Source of the DNA: Chlamydiota bacterium
Lineage (GTDB): Bacteria > Chlamydiota > Chlamydiia > Chlamydiales > Rhabdochlamydiaceae
Assembly: GCA_013288075.1 (NCBI GenBank)
Contig: JABDCQ010000007.1
Span: forward strand, 26,749 to 60,802
Direction of reading: 5' to 3'
DNA length: 34,054 nt
Shown here: in pieces, positions 1 to 10,200 of the stretch
How positions within the stretch are numbered: the stretch's first letter is position 1
Layout of the letters: each line of letters begins with the position of its first letter
Program-made: the position numbers and the translations under genes
The notes under the pieces: generated by a model
What the model was told of the DNA's origin: nothing
What the model saw: only the letters and a program-made list of their open reading frames with translations
Database searches by the model: none

Positions 1-965
1 CCTTTCTTATCTTCCCAATTTGTAATGTGAGAGTGAATAACTGTTTTCACTTCCCCATCTTTACTAATCTCAAGCTCACTAACTTTCACCCCTTCTTTGC
101 GAAGTGCTTCTAAAGTTCCCTCTCCAAGTGTAATCCCCTTAAGAGCTAGCCTTTCTTTTCCATCACTTGATAGACCTTCTGTCCCAATTTCTTTTGCTTT
201 AACACTATAAGGTCCATGCATAAGCTGATGTGTAGCACTGCCTGGCAGGTACCTTGCGCATTTTGGCACGCCATTTTCTACATAATTTGTCACCATGGCA
301 ATGGCGCTAGAATCATTTTCCCATATCATTTGGAAAAATGTAGGATTTCCATGAACTTCATTTCCAAGATGGAATTCCTTTTCTTTAGGTCCCTGGCACA
401 CAATAACACGGCCTGAAATACATTCATTTCCATTATAATATTTCCCATCAGAAAGTTTTACACGGGTAGCATTATTCGGGAAAATATCTCGATAGCGGTT
501 ATTCCTTGTATTTTCAGGTCTAACTCCACAGGAAAACTCTCGTATCATTTTCTTGAAATTCGCTATAAATACTTCCTTATCTATAAACAATTCTTTAGAT
601 ACTTCATCAAGATTTCCTTCATCAATATTAGTGAGAAAGTCAGAAAATTCTTCTTCAGAAAGCTTTTCACAAAAGTCGATAATATGAGAAGTTTTGTCTT
701 CTAAATCATGAATGTGTTCTAAATCGTTAAATATAAAAGGGGCTTCTTTAAATAAAGTTTCAAGATCTATTTGGAAAGAGGAATCAGGAATATTTGCAAA
801 CTCATCTATGTTTTTAGGGTATAAAAAAGAAAAAAAATCTTCTTCATTAATATTTGTATTAACTAAGGGGGTTATTTGCATTTCCGCAATCTCGTCTTCT
901 TTTTTTTCAGTAATAAGAGTTATTGCTTGAAATGTTAGTGATGTTGACAATGAAATTGCAGACAT
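1..965 (-). CDS. Protein tyrosine phosphatase paralog A (3' end outside window)
   Basis: The frame is open without interruption from the ATG at 965 to the window edge (321 codons). It is a clear paralog of the neighbouring phosphatase at 1439-2656. Visible motifs are NNRYRDIFPNNATRVKL, the YYNGNECISGRVIVCQGP stretch that corresponds to the classical PTP pTyr/substrate region, TFFQMIWEN, and the WED form of the WPD loop near the edge. The catalytic HC(X)5R loop would lie just beyond base 1, so activity cannot be judged here. The start is set by GGAG six bases upstream of the ATG. A TATAAT-type box (996-1001 on the opposite strand) lies about 30 bp upstream, without a convincing -35. The N-terminal ~110 residues diverge strongly from the paralog and hold no recognised domain; they could carry secretion or chaperone-binding signals (inference). 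Confidence 0.85.
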   Translation of the reverse strand, partial: MSAISLSTSLTFQAITLITEKKEDEIAEMQITPLVNTNINEEDFFSFLYPKNIDEFANIPDSSFQIDLETLFKEAPFIFNDLEHIHDLEDKTSHIIDFCEKLSEEEFSDFLTNIDEGNLDEVSKELFIDKEVFIANFKKMIREFSCGVRPENTRNNRYRDIFPNNATRVKLSDGKYYNGNECISGRVIVCQGPKEKEFHLGNEVHGNPTFFQMIWENDSSAIAMVTNYVENGVPKCARYLPGSATHQLMHGPYSVKAKEIGTEGLSSDGKERLALKGITLGEGTLEALRKEGVKVSELEISKDGEVKTVIHSHITNWEDKK

Positions 966-1094
966 TAATATCTCCTTTAATTAAAACAATATCATATTAT
1001 AACTAAATCCAACATTAACAGTAAGCGATAAGTTATGTTTATAACAAATAGGGAGAGGAACCCAAGATCGCTTACGCGGCGGATATACAGGATG

Positions 1095-1288
1095 AAAAGA
1101 GAAAACAAAGAGGATAATTTTTTTTCTCTCCCTCTCTCTTCCTCTGTGGTTTCAACGCTTCTGTGGTTAAATCTTTGGCTAACACCTTAGTACTCAAAGA
1201 CTTGCATTTTTTTAACCACAGAGACAAGAAACCACAGAGGAAGAGAGAGAGGGAGAGAAAAAAAATTATCCTCTTTGTTTTCTCTTTT
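1095..1288. repeat. Long palindrome, family A copy 1
   Basis: The arms at about 1095-1170 and 1211-1288 are nearly perfect reverse complements. The inner part is the family A motif (AACCACAGAGACAAGAAACC, then ACAGAGGAAGAG), also present at 2739-2905 and 18096-18264. The outer ~40 bp of the arms, including an AAAGAGGATAAT segment, match each other but not the other copies. The left arm has a small difference within the motif (CAACGCTT in place of CTTGTCT). The loop contains GCTAACAC, a core shared with family B. This element occupies the gap between the two phosphatase genes. It could fold as a very long transcript hairpin and act as a bidirectional terminator or as a MITE/REP-like element. 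Confidence 0.85.
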
Positions 1289-1302
1289 AGGTTTACGCGT
1301 AT

Positions 1303-1393
1303 GCCCTTTCAGGGCTCAAATATTTTTTTCATTTCTACCCAGGCCTCTCGCTAACGCTTCGACCTGGGCTATAATATAACGGGCCTTTGGCCC
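1303..1393. repeat. Triple-hairpin intergenic element (family C)
   Basis: Three short inverted repeats follow one another: GCCCT/AGGGC (1303-1315), CCCAGG/CCTGGG (1338-1343 with 1363-1368) and GGGCC/GGCCC (1381-1393). The segment GGCTCAAATATT then TACCCAGGCCT then CTGGGCTAT recurs in the right half of the nested palindrome at 19339-19610. A related CCAGGG/CCCTGG trio sits at 15564-15653. With the family A palindrome it fills the gap 966-1438; I see no gene there. It lies downstream of the minus-strand phosphatase B stop, so it could end that transcript, but there is no clean U-tract. Confidence 0.6.
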
Positions 1394-1438
1394 TAAGAAA
1401 AACTACCGCTCTTCTTCTCTCAAGTATTCTTAGAAGCT

Positions 1439-2656
1439 TTAAGCTTTGATCATTGCATTAACGCTTTTTACTAGAGGTAAAGCAAATAAGATTTTTACTG
1501 CATCATAAGCTACTCTATATTGATCAAAGGTCTGAACAGCATGAGCTCTTTCTTGTCTTAGAGAGGCAAGCGTTTTTGGGAATAGATCTTGAGGGCAAGG
1601 CTCTCCCCTTTTTAGGTATTCTAGAGCAGCTAGGTAAACTGCCATGACAAGGGCAACAGTTCCTGCTCTGCCAATTCCGGCGCTACAATGGATTACAGGC
1701 TTTTTCATAGCTAACAAGAAGCGTACTGATGCTGCTACAGCTGTAGCTGTACCCCCTTTCTTATCTTCCCAATTTGTAATGTGAGAGTGAATAACTGTTT
1801 TCACTTCCCCATCTTTACTAATCTCAAGCTCACTAACTTTCACCCCTTCTTTGCGAAGTTCTTGTAAAATTTCTTCTCCAACTGTAATTCCCTCAAGAGT
1901 TAGCCTTTCTTTTCCATCACTTGATAGGCCTTCTGCCCCAATTTCTTTTGCTTTAACGCTGTAAGGTCCATGCATAAGTTGATGTGTAGCAATTGAAGGG
2001 AGGTAGCGCGCGCATTTAGGAAATCCGTTTTCTACATAGTTTGTTACCATTGCAATGGCGCTAGAGCGATTTTCCCATATCATTTGGAAAAATGTAGGGT
2101 TTCCATAAGTGATATTTCCACGATGGATTTCCTTTTCCATAGGGCCCTGGCACATAATAACACGGCCTGAGATGCATTCATTCCCATTATAATATTTCCC
2201 ATCAGAAAGCTTTACGCGGGTAGCATCATTCGGGAGAATATCTGCATAGCGGTTATTCTTGACATTTTCAGTTTTAGCTCCAACAGAAAACTCTCGGATC
2301 ATTTTTTTAAATTCGGATACATAAATCGGGAGGTTCGTTCTGAATTGTGGATATTGTAGCTCAACATAAGGCTCATTAATATTTTTAAGAACTGCAGAAA
2401 ATTCCTCTTCGGAAAGATTTTCACAAAACGTGAAAATCTCATCTGAACTTTTGTTTTTCAAATCTTTAAATACGAAACGAGCTTCCTTAAGTAAATCTCC
2501 AGAACGTATCTTTAATTCAAAAGTAGGAATATTAGAAAATTCCCTTTTCATATCCTCTGGATATAAAAAAGCTAAAGGATCTTGTTCATTAACGCTTGTG
2601 GGCTCTAGATGGATTATTGGAAAAGAAACTGTTTCCGATGATGAAATTGCAGACAT
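1439..2656 (-). CDS. Classical-type protein tyrosine phosphatase, candidate secreted effector
   Basis: 405 residues from the ATG at 2656. An upstream in-frame ATG at 2668 is less likely because GGAG sits six bases before 2656, as in the paralog. Order: N-terminal ~125 residues with no recognised domain, then a eukaryotic-style PTP domain. Landmarks are the NNRY motif (about 134-137), the substrate region with CQGP, WED at 296-298 (WPD loop with its Asp retained), the catalytic loop HCSAGIGRAG with Cys324 and Arg330, and the Q-loop QTFDQYR starting at Gln375. All residues needed for Cys-phosphate chemistry are present. This predicts dephosphorylation of phosphotyrosine. YopH/SptP-type type III effectors are the known bacterial precedent with classical PTP folds; delivery into the host is inferred. 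It lies beside a paralog, which suggests recent tandem duplication. Confidence 0.9.
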   Translation of the reverse strand: MSAISSSETVSFPIIHLEPTSVNEQDPLAFLYPEDMKREFSNIPTFELKIRSGDLLKEARFVFKDLKNKSSDEIFTFCENLSEEEFSAVLKNINEPYVELQYPQFRTNLPIYVSEFKKMIREFSVGAKTENVKNNRYADILPNDATRVKLSDGKYYNGNECISGRVIMCQGPMEKEIHRGNITYGNPTFFQMIWENRSSAIAMVTNYVENGFPKCARYLPSIATHQLMHGPYSVKAKEIGAEGLSSDGKERLTLEGITVGEEILQELRKEGVKVSELEISKDGEVKTVIHSHITNWEDKKGGTATAVAASVRFLLAMKKPVIHCSAGIGRAGTVALVMAVYLAALEYLKRGEPCPQDLFPKTLASLRQERAHAVQTFDQYRVAYDAVKILFALPLVKSVNAMIKA

Positions 2657-2738
2657 TAATATCTCCATTAGTTATTTTTTATTAATGCTATATTATAAAA
2701 CAAATTAAACAATAAAATAAACCCTAAGTTATTATTAT

Positions 2739-2905
2739 AACAAAGAGGGTTTTATTTTCTCTCTCTCCCCTCTCTGTGGTTTCTTGTCTCTGTGGTTAAC
2801 TCTTTAGCTAACACTTGAGCTTACAAGGACTTGCATTTTTTAAACCACAGAGACAAGAAACCACAGAGGAAGAGAAGAGAGAGAGAAAATAAAACCCTCT
2901 TTGTT
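2739..2905. repeat. Long palindrome, family A copy 2
   Basis: The arms at 2739-2799 and about 2839-2905 are reverse complements carrying the family A core. They also share a locus-specific outer segment (AACAAAGAGGGTTTTATTTT) that is mirrored on both sides and absent from the other copies. The loop has GCTAACAC and CTTGCATTTTTT, as in copy 1. The right arm ends about 10 bp beyond the glpF stop codon, so the hairpin would form immediately downstream of the minus-strand glpF mRNA and could terminate or protect it. Confidence 0.85.
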
Positions 2906-2914
2906 ACGCATACT

Positions 2915-3625
2915 TTAGGTGTAGGCCTGGTAAAGGAGGGCTCCAAGAACTCCTCCGATGAGGGGGGCGAGCAGGGGAACAAGGCTGTAGCCCCAGTCGG
3001 GGCTTCCCTTGCCGGCGATCGGCAAGAGGGCATAGGCCAAACGAGGGCCTAAATCTCTTGCGGGATTAATGGCGTAGCCTGTTTGGCCTCCTAAGGAAAG
3101 GCCTATGCTGAAGATTAAAATCCCTACAGCATAAGGACCAACCCCACTTGCGATTCCATTATGCGCATTAAAAATGCCTAAAATTCCTACTAACAAAACA
3201 GCTGTGGCAATGAGTTCACAAACAAAATTCCAAAAGGGTTTTCTAATCACAGGTTTTGTAGAAAAACAAAGGAGCTTAAGATCTGCATTTACTGTCTTTT
3301 TAAAATGAGGGAAATACACAAGCCACACTAAAGTAGCGCCTAAAAAAGCGCCCATCATTTGGCCTGCCACATAAAAAGGAAGTAAGCCCCAAGAGGTTTT
3401 TCCAATACAGCAAAAGCCAAGAGTCACAGCCGGGTTTAAATGCCCGCCGCTTATCCATCCTACAGCATATACAGCTACAGCTACAGCAAATCCCCACCCC
3501 GCAGTGATCACAATCCACCCAGAATTTTGCCCTTTAGAATCTGTGAGTAAGACGTTAGCAACAGCTCCATTGCCAAGGAGCACCATCAACATAGTCCCTA
3601 TTAGCTCTGCAAAAAAAATATCCAC
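2915..3625 (-). CDS. glpF: Glycerol facilitator (aquaglyceroporin, MIP family)
   Basis: 236 residues, starting with GTG (3625-3623) after GAGAG about seven bases upstream. The two MIP half-repeats are clear: GGHLNPAVT with the first NPA at 64-66, and GYAINPARD with the second NPA at 187-189. The Asp directly after the second NPAR (Asp191) is the usual mark of glycerol-conducting members rather than strict water channels. Six hydrophobic segments are visible. It is shorter than E. coli GlpF (281), mainly in loops and the C-terminus. It is transcribed divergently from glpK-glpD across a 140-bp gap, consistent with a glycerol uptake regulon: passive entry, then trapping by GlpK. The inner-membrane location follows from the family. 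Confidence 0.93.
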   Translation of the reverse strand: MDIFFAELIGTMLMVLLGNGAVANVLLTDSKGQNSGWIVITAGWGFAVAVAVYAVGWISGGHLNPAVTLGFCCIGKTSWGLLPFYVAGQMMGAFLGATLVWLVYFPHFKKTVNADLKLLCFSTKPVIRKPFWNFVCELIATAVLLVGILGIFNAHNGIASGVGPYAVGILIFSIGLSLGGQTGYAINPARDLGPRLAYALLPIAGKGSPDWGYSLVPLLAPLIGGVLGALLYQAYT

Positions 3626-3643
3626 GATTACTCTCTTAATAAA

Positions 3644-3660
3644 TTTGATATGTAATCAAA
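3644..3660. promoter_or_regulatory. 17-bp inverted repeat between glpF and glpK (possible operator)
   Basis: TTTGAT-ATGTA-ATCAAA is a perfect 6-bp inverted repeat with a 5-bp spacer. It lies about 20 bp upstream of the glpF start in the divergent glpF/glpK control region, a position suited to a repressor site. It could be chance in AT-rich DNA. No regulator gene is visible nearby. Confidence 0.3.
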
Positions 3661-3765
3661 ATAAGGAATCTCTTCAATAATTTTTTCAGATAAAGCAAAT
3701 TACGTAAGAGATCTATTGACAAAGAAGAGGAAGAAAACTCAGATTAAGAAAAAAGGGGGCATGAC

Positions 3766-5253
3766 ATGAAATACATTCTTGCTTTAGATCAGGGAACCAC
3801 AAGCTCTAGAGCTATTCTTGTGGATGCAAGCGGCCATATTGTAGCTAAAGCGCAAAAGGAATTTGCCCAGATTTTTCCACAACCCGGATGGGTGGAGCAT
3901 GACCCTGAAGTTCTTTTTTCCTCTCAGGTAGAAGTGATTCAAGAGGTGTTTAAAATAGCCTCTATTACTTCTAAGGAAATAGCCTCTATTGGCATTACTA
4001 ACCAAAGAGAAACAACCATTCTTTGGGATAGGAAAACAGGCAAAGCTCTTTGTAATGCCATTGTTTGGCAAGATAGGCGCACAACTCCTTATTGCCAAAA
4101 ACTTAAAGATCAAGGATTAGAGCCTCTTTTTAAAAAAAAGACAGGCCTTCTTTTAGACCCTTATTTTTCAGGAACAAAACTGCATTGGATTCTAAACAAT
4201 ATTCCTGGAGCTTTAGAAAAAGCTAAAAAGGGAGAACTGGCCTTTGGAACAGTTGATACCTGGCTTGTGTGGAAGCTAACAGGCGGAAAGGTACATGTGA
4301 CAGATCCGAGTAATGCTTCTAGAACTCTTATGGTAAATCTTGCAACCGGCACTTGGGATGAAGAGCTTTTAACCATTTTAGAAATCCCTTCCTCTCTTTT
4401 ACCTCAAATAGCAACTTCTAGTGAAATTTATGGAGAAGCCTCCCTCCCCTTCTTTTCAAATCCCATCCCTATTAGTGGCATTGCAGGCGATCAGCAAGCG
4501 GCCTTATTTGGACAAGCCTGCCTAAAGCCTGGCATGGTGAAAACGACTTATGGAACAGGATGCTTTATGCTGATGAACACAGGAGAGAGCCTTATTTACT
4601 CTAAGAATCACCTGTTAACAACCATTGCCTATAAGATAGGAAAAAAAACTACCTATGCTTTAGAAGGCAGCGTTTTTATAGGAGGCGCTGTTGTGCAGTG
4701 GCTAAGAGATAATTTAGGAATCATAAAAAACGCTTCCGATGTAGAAGCCTTAGCATCGAGTGTTAAAGATAGCGATGGAGTGTTCTTTGTTCCCGCTTTT
4801 ACAGGGTTAGGAGCGCCTCACTGGGATCCTTATGCAAGAGGCGCCATTGTAGGACTTACAAGAGGAACTAAGGCGGCTCACATTGCAAGAGCTGCACTAG
4901 ATAGCATTGCCTTTCAGGTAACGGATGTATTAAACGCCATGAAACAAGATGCCAATATACCTATTGCCGATTTACGCGTAGATGGAGGCGCTGTGCGCAA
5001 CAATATGCTGATGCAATTTCAAGCAGATATCCTTAGAACCCCGGTAATTAGACCCCAAGTGACAGAGTTAACGGCTCTAGGCGCAGCTTTTTTAGCAGGT
5101 CTTGCAATGGATTTTTGGAAAGAAGAGATCTCTTCTTATTGGAAAGCTGAGCAAACATTTACTCCTCAAATGGAAGAATCCCAAACAAAGGCTTTAAAAT
5201 TGAAATGGAATAAAGCCATTAAAACAGCTCAAGTGTGGGAGAGTGAGCCATGA
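3766..5253 (+). CDS. glpK: Glycerol kinase
   Basis: 495 residues, the usual length for FGGY-family glycerol kinases (E. coli 502). It phosphorylates glycerol with ATP to glycerol-3-phosphate in the cytoplasm. Visible hallmarks are the N-terminal phosphate-binding segment [11 protein letters not shown], the glycerol-site residues Arg81-Glu82 in NQRETT and Trp101 in IVWQDRRT, Asp242 in [13 protein letters not shown] (catalytic Asp/glycerol contact) and a C-terminal DGGAVRNN motif. The start is fixed by GGGGG six bases upstream of the ATG. A TTGACA -35-like box lies at 3716-3721, but the matching -10 is poor. The stop overlaps the glpD start by four bases (ATGA), which indicates translational coupling. 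Confidence 0.96.
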   Translation: MKYILALDQGTTSSRAILVDASGHIVAKAQKEFAQIFPQPGWVEHDPEVLFSSQVEVIQEVFKIASITSKEIASIGITNQRETTILWDRKTGKALCNAIVWQDRRTTPYCQKLKDQGLEPLFKKKTGLLLDPYFSGTKLHWILNNIPGALEKAKKGELAFGTVDTWLVWKLTGGKVHVTDPSNASRTLMVNLATGTWDEELLTILEIPSSLLPQIATSSEIYGEASLPFFSNPIPISGIAGDQQAALFGQACLKPGMVKTTYGTGCFMLMNTGESLIYSKNHLLTTIAYKIGKKTTYALEGSVFIGGAVVQWLRDNLGIIKNASDVEALASSVKDSDGVFFVPAFTGLGAPHWDPYARGAIVGLTRGTKAAHIARAALDSIAFQVTDVLNAMKQDANIPIADLRVDGGAVRNNMLMQFQADILRTPVIRPQVTELTALGAAFLAGLAMDFWKEEISSYWKAEQTFTPQMEESQTKALKLKWNKAIKTAQVWESEP

Positions 5254-6803
5254 ATAGAGACAAGTTTATAGAAAAGATGCAAGAAACACCTCTTTGGGAT
5301 GTGCTCATTATTGGAGGCGGCGCAACAGGATTAGGGTCCGCTCTTGATGCAGCTGCTAGAGGGTATCGCACGCTGCTTTTGGAACAAAGCGATTTTGCTA
5401 AAGGCACCTCTAGTAGAAGTACAAAACTTATTCATGGAGGCTTAAGATATTTACAACAAGGCAATATCTCTCTTGTGACAGAAGCCTTATATGAAAGAGG
5501 CCTGCTTTGTAAAAATGCGCCCCATCTTATCCATCACCTCCCCTTTCTTGTTCCTAATTACCACTTTTGGGAAGGCCCTTTTTATGGAGTAGGCTTAAAA
5601 ATCTACGATTTACTAGCAGGAGAGCTGGGAATAGAATCTTCCAAACATCTTTCTAAAGAAGAAACCTTAAAACAAATCCCTAACCTTGTTGCCAAAGATT
5701 TAAAAGGGGGCGTTGTTTATTACGATGGGCAATTTGATGATGCGCGTTTAGCGATTAATCTAGCCCATACAGCCTCTGATGAAGGAGCCTGCCTTCTTAA
5801 TTACATGAAAGTCACATCGTTTATTAAAAAAGAAAAAAAGATTGTGGGCGTAAGAGTAAAAGATATAGAAAAAAACATCTCTTATAGAATTTATGCTAAA
5901 GCCATCATCAATGCAACAGGTGTCTTTTCTGATTTTTTAAGAAAAGTAGACGATCCTAAAGCCAAATCCATGATTTTTCCTTCTCAAGGAGTGCATATTG
6001 TTTTAGATAAGTCGTTCCAGAGAGGCAAGGTTGCTATTCTAGTCCCTAAAACAGAAGATAAAAGAGTGCTGTTTATGGTCCCCTGGCATGATAGAGTGCT
6101 TGTAGGCACAACAGACACCTCTACAGATAAAGCTGTCCTCGAACCAAAAGCCCTTAAAGAAGAGATTGAGTTTCTTCTTCACCATGCAGGCATTTATTTA
6201 AGCAAAAAACCTAAAGCTTCAGACATTTTAAGCGTGTTTGCGGGTTTACGTCCCCTAGTCAAAGAAGAATCTAAGAAATCCACAGCTTCGACCTCTCGCG
6301 ATCACACCATTAAAGTCTCTTCATCTAAACTAATTACCATTGCTGGAGGAAAATGGACAACCTACCGCAAAATGGCAGAAGATGTGATTGATATCGCGAT
6401 AAATATGGGAAAACTCCCTCATCGCCCGTGCAATACAGAAAAGCTTAAACTGCACGGTTGGAAAAAGGGCTTAGATCCCCTAAAGCATTTTAGTACGTAT
6501 GGATCTGATATTAAAGAAATTAGAGCCTTAATGAGAGAGCGAAAAAGCCTTGCTAAAAAGATGCACAAGAACTTGCCTTACTACTTTGTAGAGGTTGTAT
6601 GGGCCATCCAAAAAGAAATGGCGCTAACCTTAGAGGATGTGCTATCTAGACGCACACGTTGCCTCCTATTAGATGTAAGAGCAACGCTAGAAATTGCCCC
6701 CAAAGTAGCATCCCTCATGGCCAAAGAACTAAAGCAAAACAAAACATGGGAAAAGACCCAGCTAAAGCTTTTCCAAAAATGCGCCAAAAACTACCTCCCC
6801 TAA
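5250..6803 (+). CDS. glpD: FAD-dependent glycerol-3-phosphate dehydrogenase
   Basis: 517 residues, close to aerobic GlpD (E. coli 501). It oxidises sn-glycerol-3-phosphate to dihydroxyacetone phosphate and passes electrons through FAD to quinone at the inner membrane. The dinucleotide fold is at the N-terminus ([20 protein letters not shown], Gly22-Gly27). It is followed by the family motif around [17 protein letters not shown], and by a later [14 protein letters not shown] segment typical of GlpD/GlpA. The start overlaps the glpK stop, so the pair is an operon. Together with glpF it gives a complete route from external glycerol to glycolysis or, in reverse of need, to phospholipid precursor supply. 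Directly after the stop, an ACCACAGAG fragment begins the repeat-rich gap. Confidence 0.95.
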   Translation: MNRDKFIEKMQETPLWDVLIIGGGATGLGSALDAAARGYRTLLLEQSDFAKGTSSRSTKLIHGGLRYLQQGNISLVTEALYERGLLCKNAPHLIHHLPFLVPNYHFWEGPFYGVGLKIYDLLAGELGIESSKHLSKEETLKQIPNLVAKDLKGGVVYYDGQFDDARLAINLAHTASDEGACLLNYMKVTSFIKKEKKIVGVRVKDIEKNISYRIYAKAIINATGVFSDFLRKVDDPKAKSMIFPSQGVHIVLDKSFQRGKVAILVPKTEDKRVLFMVPWHDRVLVGTTDTSTDKAVLEPKALKEEIEFLLHHAGIYLSKKPKASDILSVFAGLRPLVKEESKKSTASTSRDHTIKVSSSKLITIAGGKWTTYRKMAEDVIDIAINMGKLPHRPCNTEKLKLHGWKKGLDPLKHFSTYGSDIKEIRALMRERKSLAKKMHKNLPYYFVEVVWAIQKEMALTLEDVLSRRTRCLLLDVRATLEIAPKVASLMAKELKQNKTWEKTQLKLFQKCAKNYLP

Positions 6804-6824
6804 CAACCACAGAGAAAAAAAACA

Positions 6825-7085
6825 GTTCTTGGGAAGAATTGGGGGCTAATTTTATAAAGAAAGGAATTGGACAATCTTTCTTCTCTCTGTGTGCTCTGTG
6901 ATCTCTGTGGTAAAAAATATGCTAACACGTTAGATGCGGGCGTTCTACAATAAATTTTTACCACAGAGATCACAGAGCACACAGAGAGAAGAAAGATGAA
7001 AAGCAGAAGCCGGATAATCTTAGCTCTTAGGTAGGTTTCTAAAAAAAATCCTTAAAAGCACGCCCCCCAATTCCTCCCAGGAACC
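6825..7085. repeat. Nested palindrome, family B copy 1, with outer arms
   Basis: The inner arms at 6874-6912 and 6959-6997 are perfect 39-bp reverse complements carrying the family B motif (CCACAGAGATCACAGAGCAC). The loop carries GCTAACACGTTAGATGC. A second, outer pair at 6825-6846 and 7062-7085 (TTCTTGGGAAGAATTGGGGG-like) also mirrors itself with few mismatches, so the whole 260 bp can fold as one interrupted cruciform. It fills most of the 421-bp gap between glpD and the giant gene. It is a candidate terminator for glpKD or a mobile palindromic unit. No gene is seen in it. Confidence 0.85.
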
Positions 7086-7164
7086 AATTTTTACCGTTCT
7101 CTTGTGGTGTCTTGCGAATCTAAGGCTCTCATTTTAAGCTTATTGTGAATATAGTCCATATTGG

Positions 7165-7193
7165 TTGCTTTTTGCATAATAATGTAGTATAAT
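7165..7193 (+). promoter_or_regulatory. Sigma70/sigma66-type promoter of the giant gene
   Basis: TTGCTT at 7165-7170 and a perfect TATAAT at 7188-7193 are separated by 17 bp, the optimal spacing. Transcription would begin near 7200, about 25 bases before the ATG at 7225. The short leader has no recognisable Shine-Dalgarno sequence. Confidence 0.7.
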
Positions 7194-7224
7194 TATTGTA
7201 ATTTTAAATTATTATAATTAAATT

Positions 7225-10200
7225 ATGTCCAATTCCGTATCAATATTTAGTAGATTGGTTAATGTTTTTACTTCCTTAGCTACTCCTGGAGTGGCGGATG
7301 TTAAAAAAATTAGTTTACTAGAAAGGATTGGTAAGGGAACTCTCTCAAGTCTTACTCTCCTACCTCATTACCAAGAAAGATTAAAAGAACTAGAAGTTCT
7401 TGGGAAAAAGGTTCTTGAGCTTGGGGGAAAATTTGGGTCTATAGATTGGAGGCAATTTGGTCTGCTTAATAATTCCAAATTGATTAAAGACACCAAGCTT
7501 GAAGGAGGGAATTTCTTTACGAGCCTTCAAGCTGCTATTCAATTTTTAGAAGATTACGAAACAGGAAGTGCCTCTTTTTTTGCTTTAGAAGAAAATACTG
7601 ATTCCATCTTAAAAGATCTCAAAGCAGCCTTAAAGAACATGCTTGTGTTCGATGCGCTTCATATGCATCTCATCCCCCTTGAATCTAGAGCTGCCATTTA
7701 CTTAAAACATATCCAAAGCCAACTAGCTAATTTTAAGACTATATTTTTGCCTTTGGGCTATCGCCATGGAGTTGGCAACGAAGGACATGCTCTTGCTTGT
7801 AGAGTAGAGCAGGATAAAACGCATGTGATCGTCTCGTTTTTTAATACAGGAAATGGCTCTGACTCTCATCCTGTAATCAATTATACCGAAACATCAGAAA
7901 AAGTATCGTATGTCTTTTACCCTATTTACATCAGTAAAGACTTATTTTTTGGAGAAGTCGGACACGCAGCTATTTGTCATCTTATTCGCTATATGGTAGA
8001 TCCCCCTCGTCCAGAGCTTGCCTCCTATCAAGGAAGTGATATCTATGACATTTTCCTTATGCTCGGAGAGGTAAAACCCGATCTTGGGCCTAATGTGGAA
8101 AACACCCAAGCAAACTCCCAATTTTCAGGTGATTGCCCAGAAAAAGCCATAGGCCATATTATCCATGATTTTTTAGTAGAAAAACTTTCTTTTCAAGATG
8201 TCCAAAAGGTATTTGTTAATTACCATTTTTATTCGTTAATTAAAGCCTACAATTCTTATAAAGCAGGAAATGCTCCCTCTTACGCATTAGACTTAATTAT
8301 GCATTCTGCAAAAGAAGTGGGAGCTTTCCTTATAGATTCTGAACAGTTTTTATCCGAAGAAGAGTTCACATCAGCTGCAGCTGGCTTACACGAAATCCTC
8401 AAATTAAAAGATGGGGCAAGATATGCTGCTTTTAATTCCCAAAAGCAGATTCCCTCCCTTTTAATACAAAAAATTTCGCCTAATTTCCCTCCTATTCCCC
8501 CTTCCAAACCCTCTTCCCACTCTTTTTCGCATGCGAAAGTTTTGCCATTCTCTTGGCCGCAACCTGTTTTTAATCCCGCTAATTTTCAGAGCGAGTTAGA
8601 AGCTTCTATAGCGTTACTTGTCAAGCTTCCAGGAAAAGAAGCGTTGGATTACATAAAGGAGTATATCAATGCACTGCCTATTCCTCAATACAACAAAGAA
8701 GATGCATGGGACCTTGTTCCTTTATCTGACATCAGATCTATCCTTTGTAATTTGGAAAAACTTTGTTATGAAGCATTAGTCAAACAACAAGTGATAAGGG
8801 TTAAGAATACGCTTTTTACATCCAAATTTCTTATCATCTCCACTCTCTATGCCATAACAGATAAACTGGCAAGACGCGTGAAAGAAACCAAATTAAAAGG
8901 TTTTACCTCTCCTTTTTTCCCTCCTCCTTTAACTATTGAACCTAATGGTTTTACAACCCTACCGATCGAAAAAGAAAATACACGCTATCATGAAGTAGTT
9001 TGTTATTTTGAAGAAAATTTAAAGGGAAGTTTTCCCCTCTTTCCTATCTCTCAAATTTATGTGGAACAGTTTATAGAAGACCATAAAAACGGAAACGTTG
9101 AAAAGCAAAGAATGCAAGGGAAAAATCATATTGCCTATCTGCAGCAATTTATCTTAGATAGCTTTCCGCATGCATCCAATAGAGAGCTTACACCTCTTTA
9201 TATAGAGCTTTGGAAAGATGAAAATAGGAAATATCTTCCAAGAGAGGTTCACACTCTTTACTATTTTGCGTACCTTTTTCAAACACTTGTCATAACCGGA
9301 TGGGAGGATTGTACTCAAATCCCTTCTTTCTTAACATTTTCTGAGGAACTAAATGATTTAGGAAAAAGGTCCATTCAAATTTTGGGGAGCCCTTTTCTTA
9401 AAAACATTGATCCTGATAAAGCTTTTCAGGTAAGAAACTTTGAAGAGAATGGGATCGATTCTTCTTTTATTCCTTTTGATTCTAAAGCAATTAAATCACT
9501 GACTCTTAATGACGCGCTTTGTATTCGCTTGAGCGGAGAGCTGGTTAATCAATACCAGGTGGCTGAAGCAGAATATAGAGACTTTTTACGCATTACCCGC
9601 AAAGAAAACCTCAAGCTTTTTTTAGCTCTTAATTGGGCAGCAAAACGCTCGAACATCATTCTTCTTCAAAATAAAGGAGTGCAAAAAGCTCTTGATGCCT
9701 GTTTTTTTGATCCTGGCTACTTACAAAAGAGGCTTAAAGAAGAAGGCGCTCCTCTTATAGAAAAATTCAGAAAGTTTATTGAAGAAGGCCTAAAATATTA
9801 CGCCAAGAATAGAAATCATATTAATACCACTCTATTTCTTTTAAGATCAGGGATTGCTTTTGAAGGTTTTTTAAAAAAACCGGAATATGAAAAATATAGA
9901 GAAGCTCTTATCTCTCTTTTAAAAATGCCTTTTAATGAAAATCAAAAAACCAAAATCATTTTCCATTTGATTTTTCTAGAATCAGAGAGCCCTCTAGCCT
10001 CTTTTGATTTTGCTCTCCTCTTTCAAACTTCTTTAACTTTATCCGATTATCACGACTATGATTATCAGAGCCCTATTTGGCTTCGCTCCCATTTTAGAGA
10101 TTTTGCAAAATCTATCGCACAAAAAATGCAAGAGTTATTTAAGGATCCTTCCTATGTAAATAGAGCATGCAAAACCATCTTAGAAAATATAGCGGGAGTA

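Noticed and set aside
1-965. Pseudogene interpretation of phosphatase copy A
   Set aside because: Codon-by-codon reading shows an intact frame from the ATG at 965 to the window edge; it merely runs off the window.
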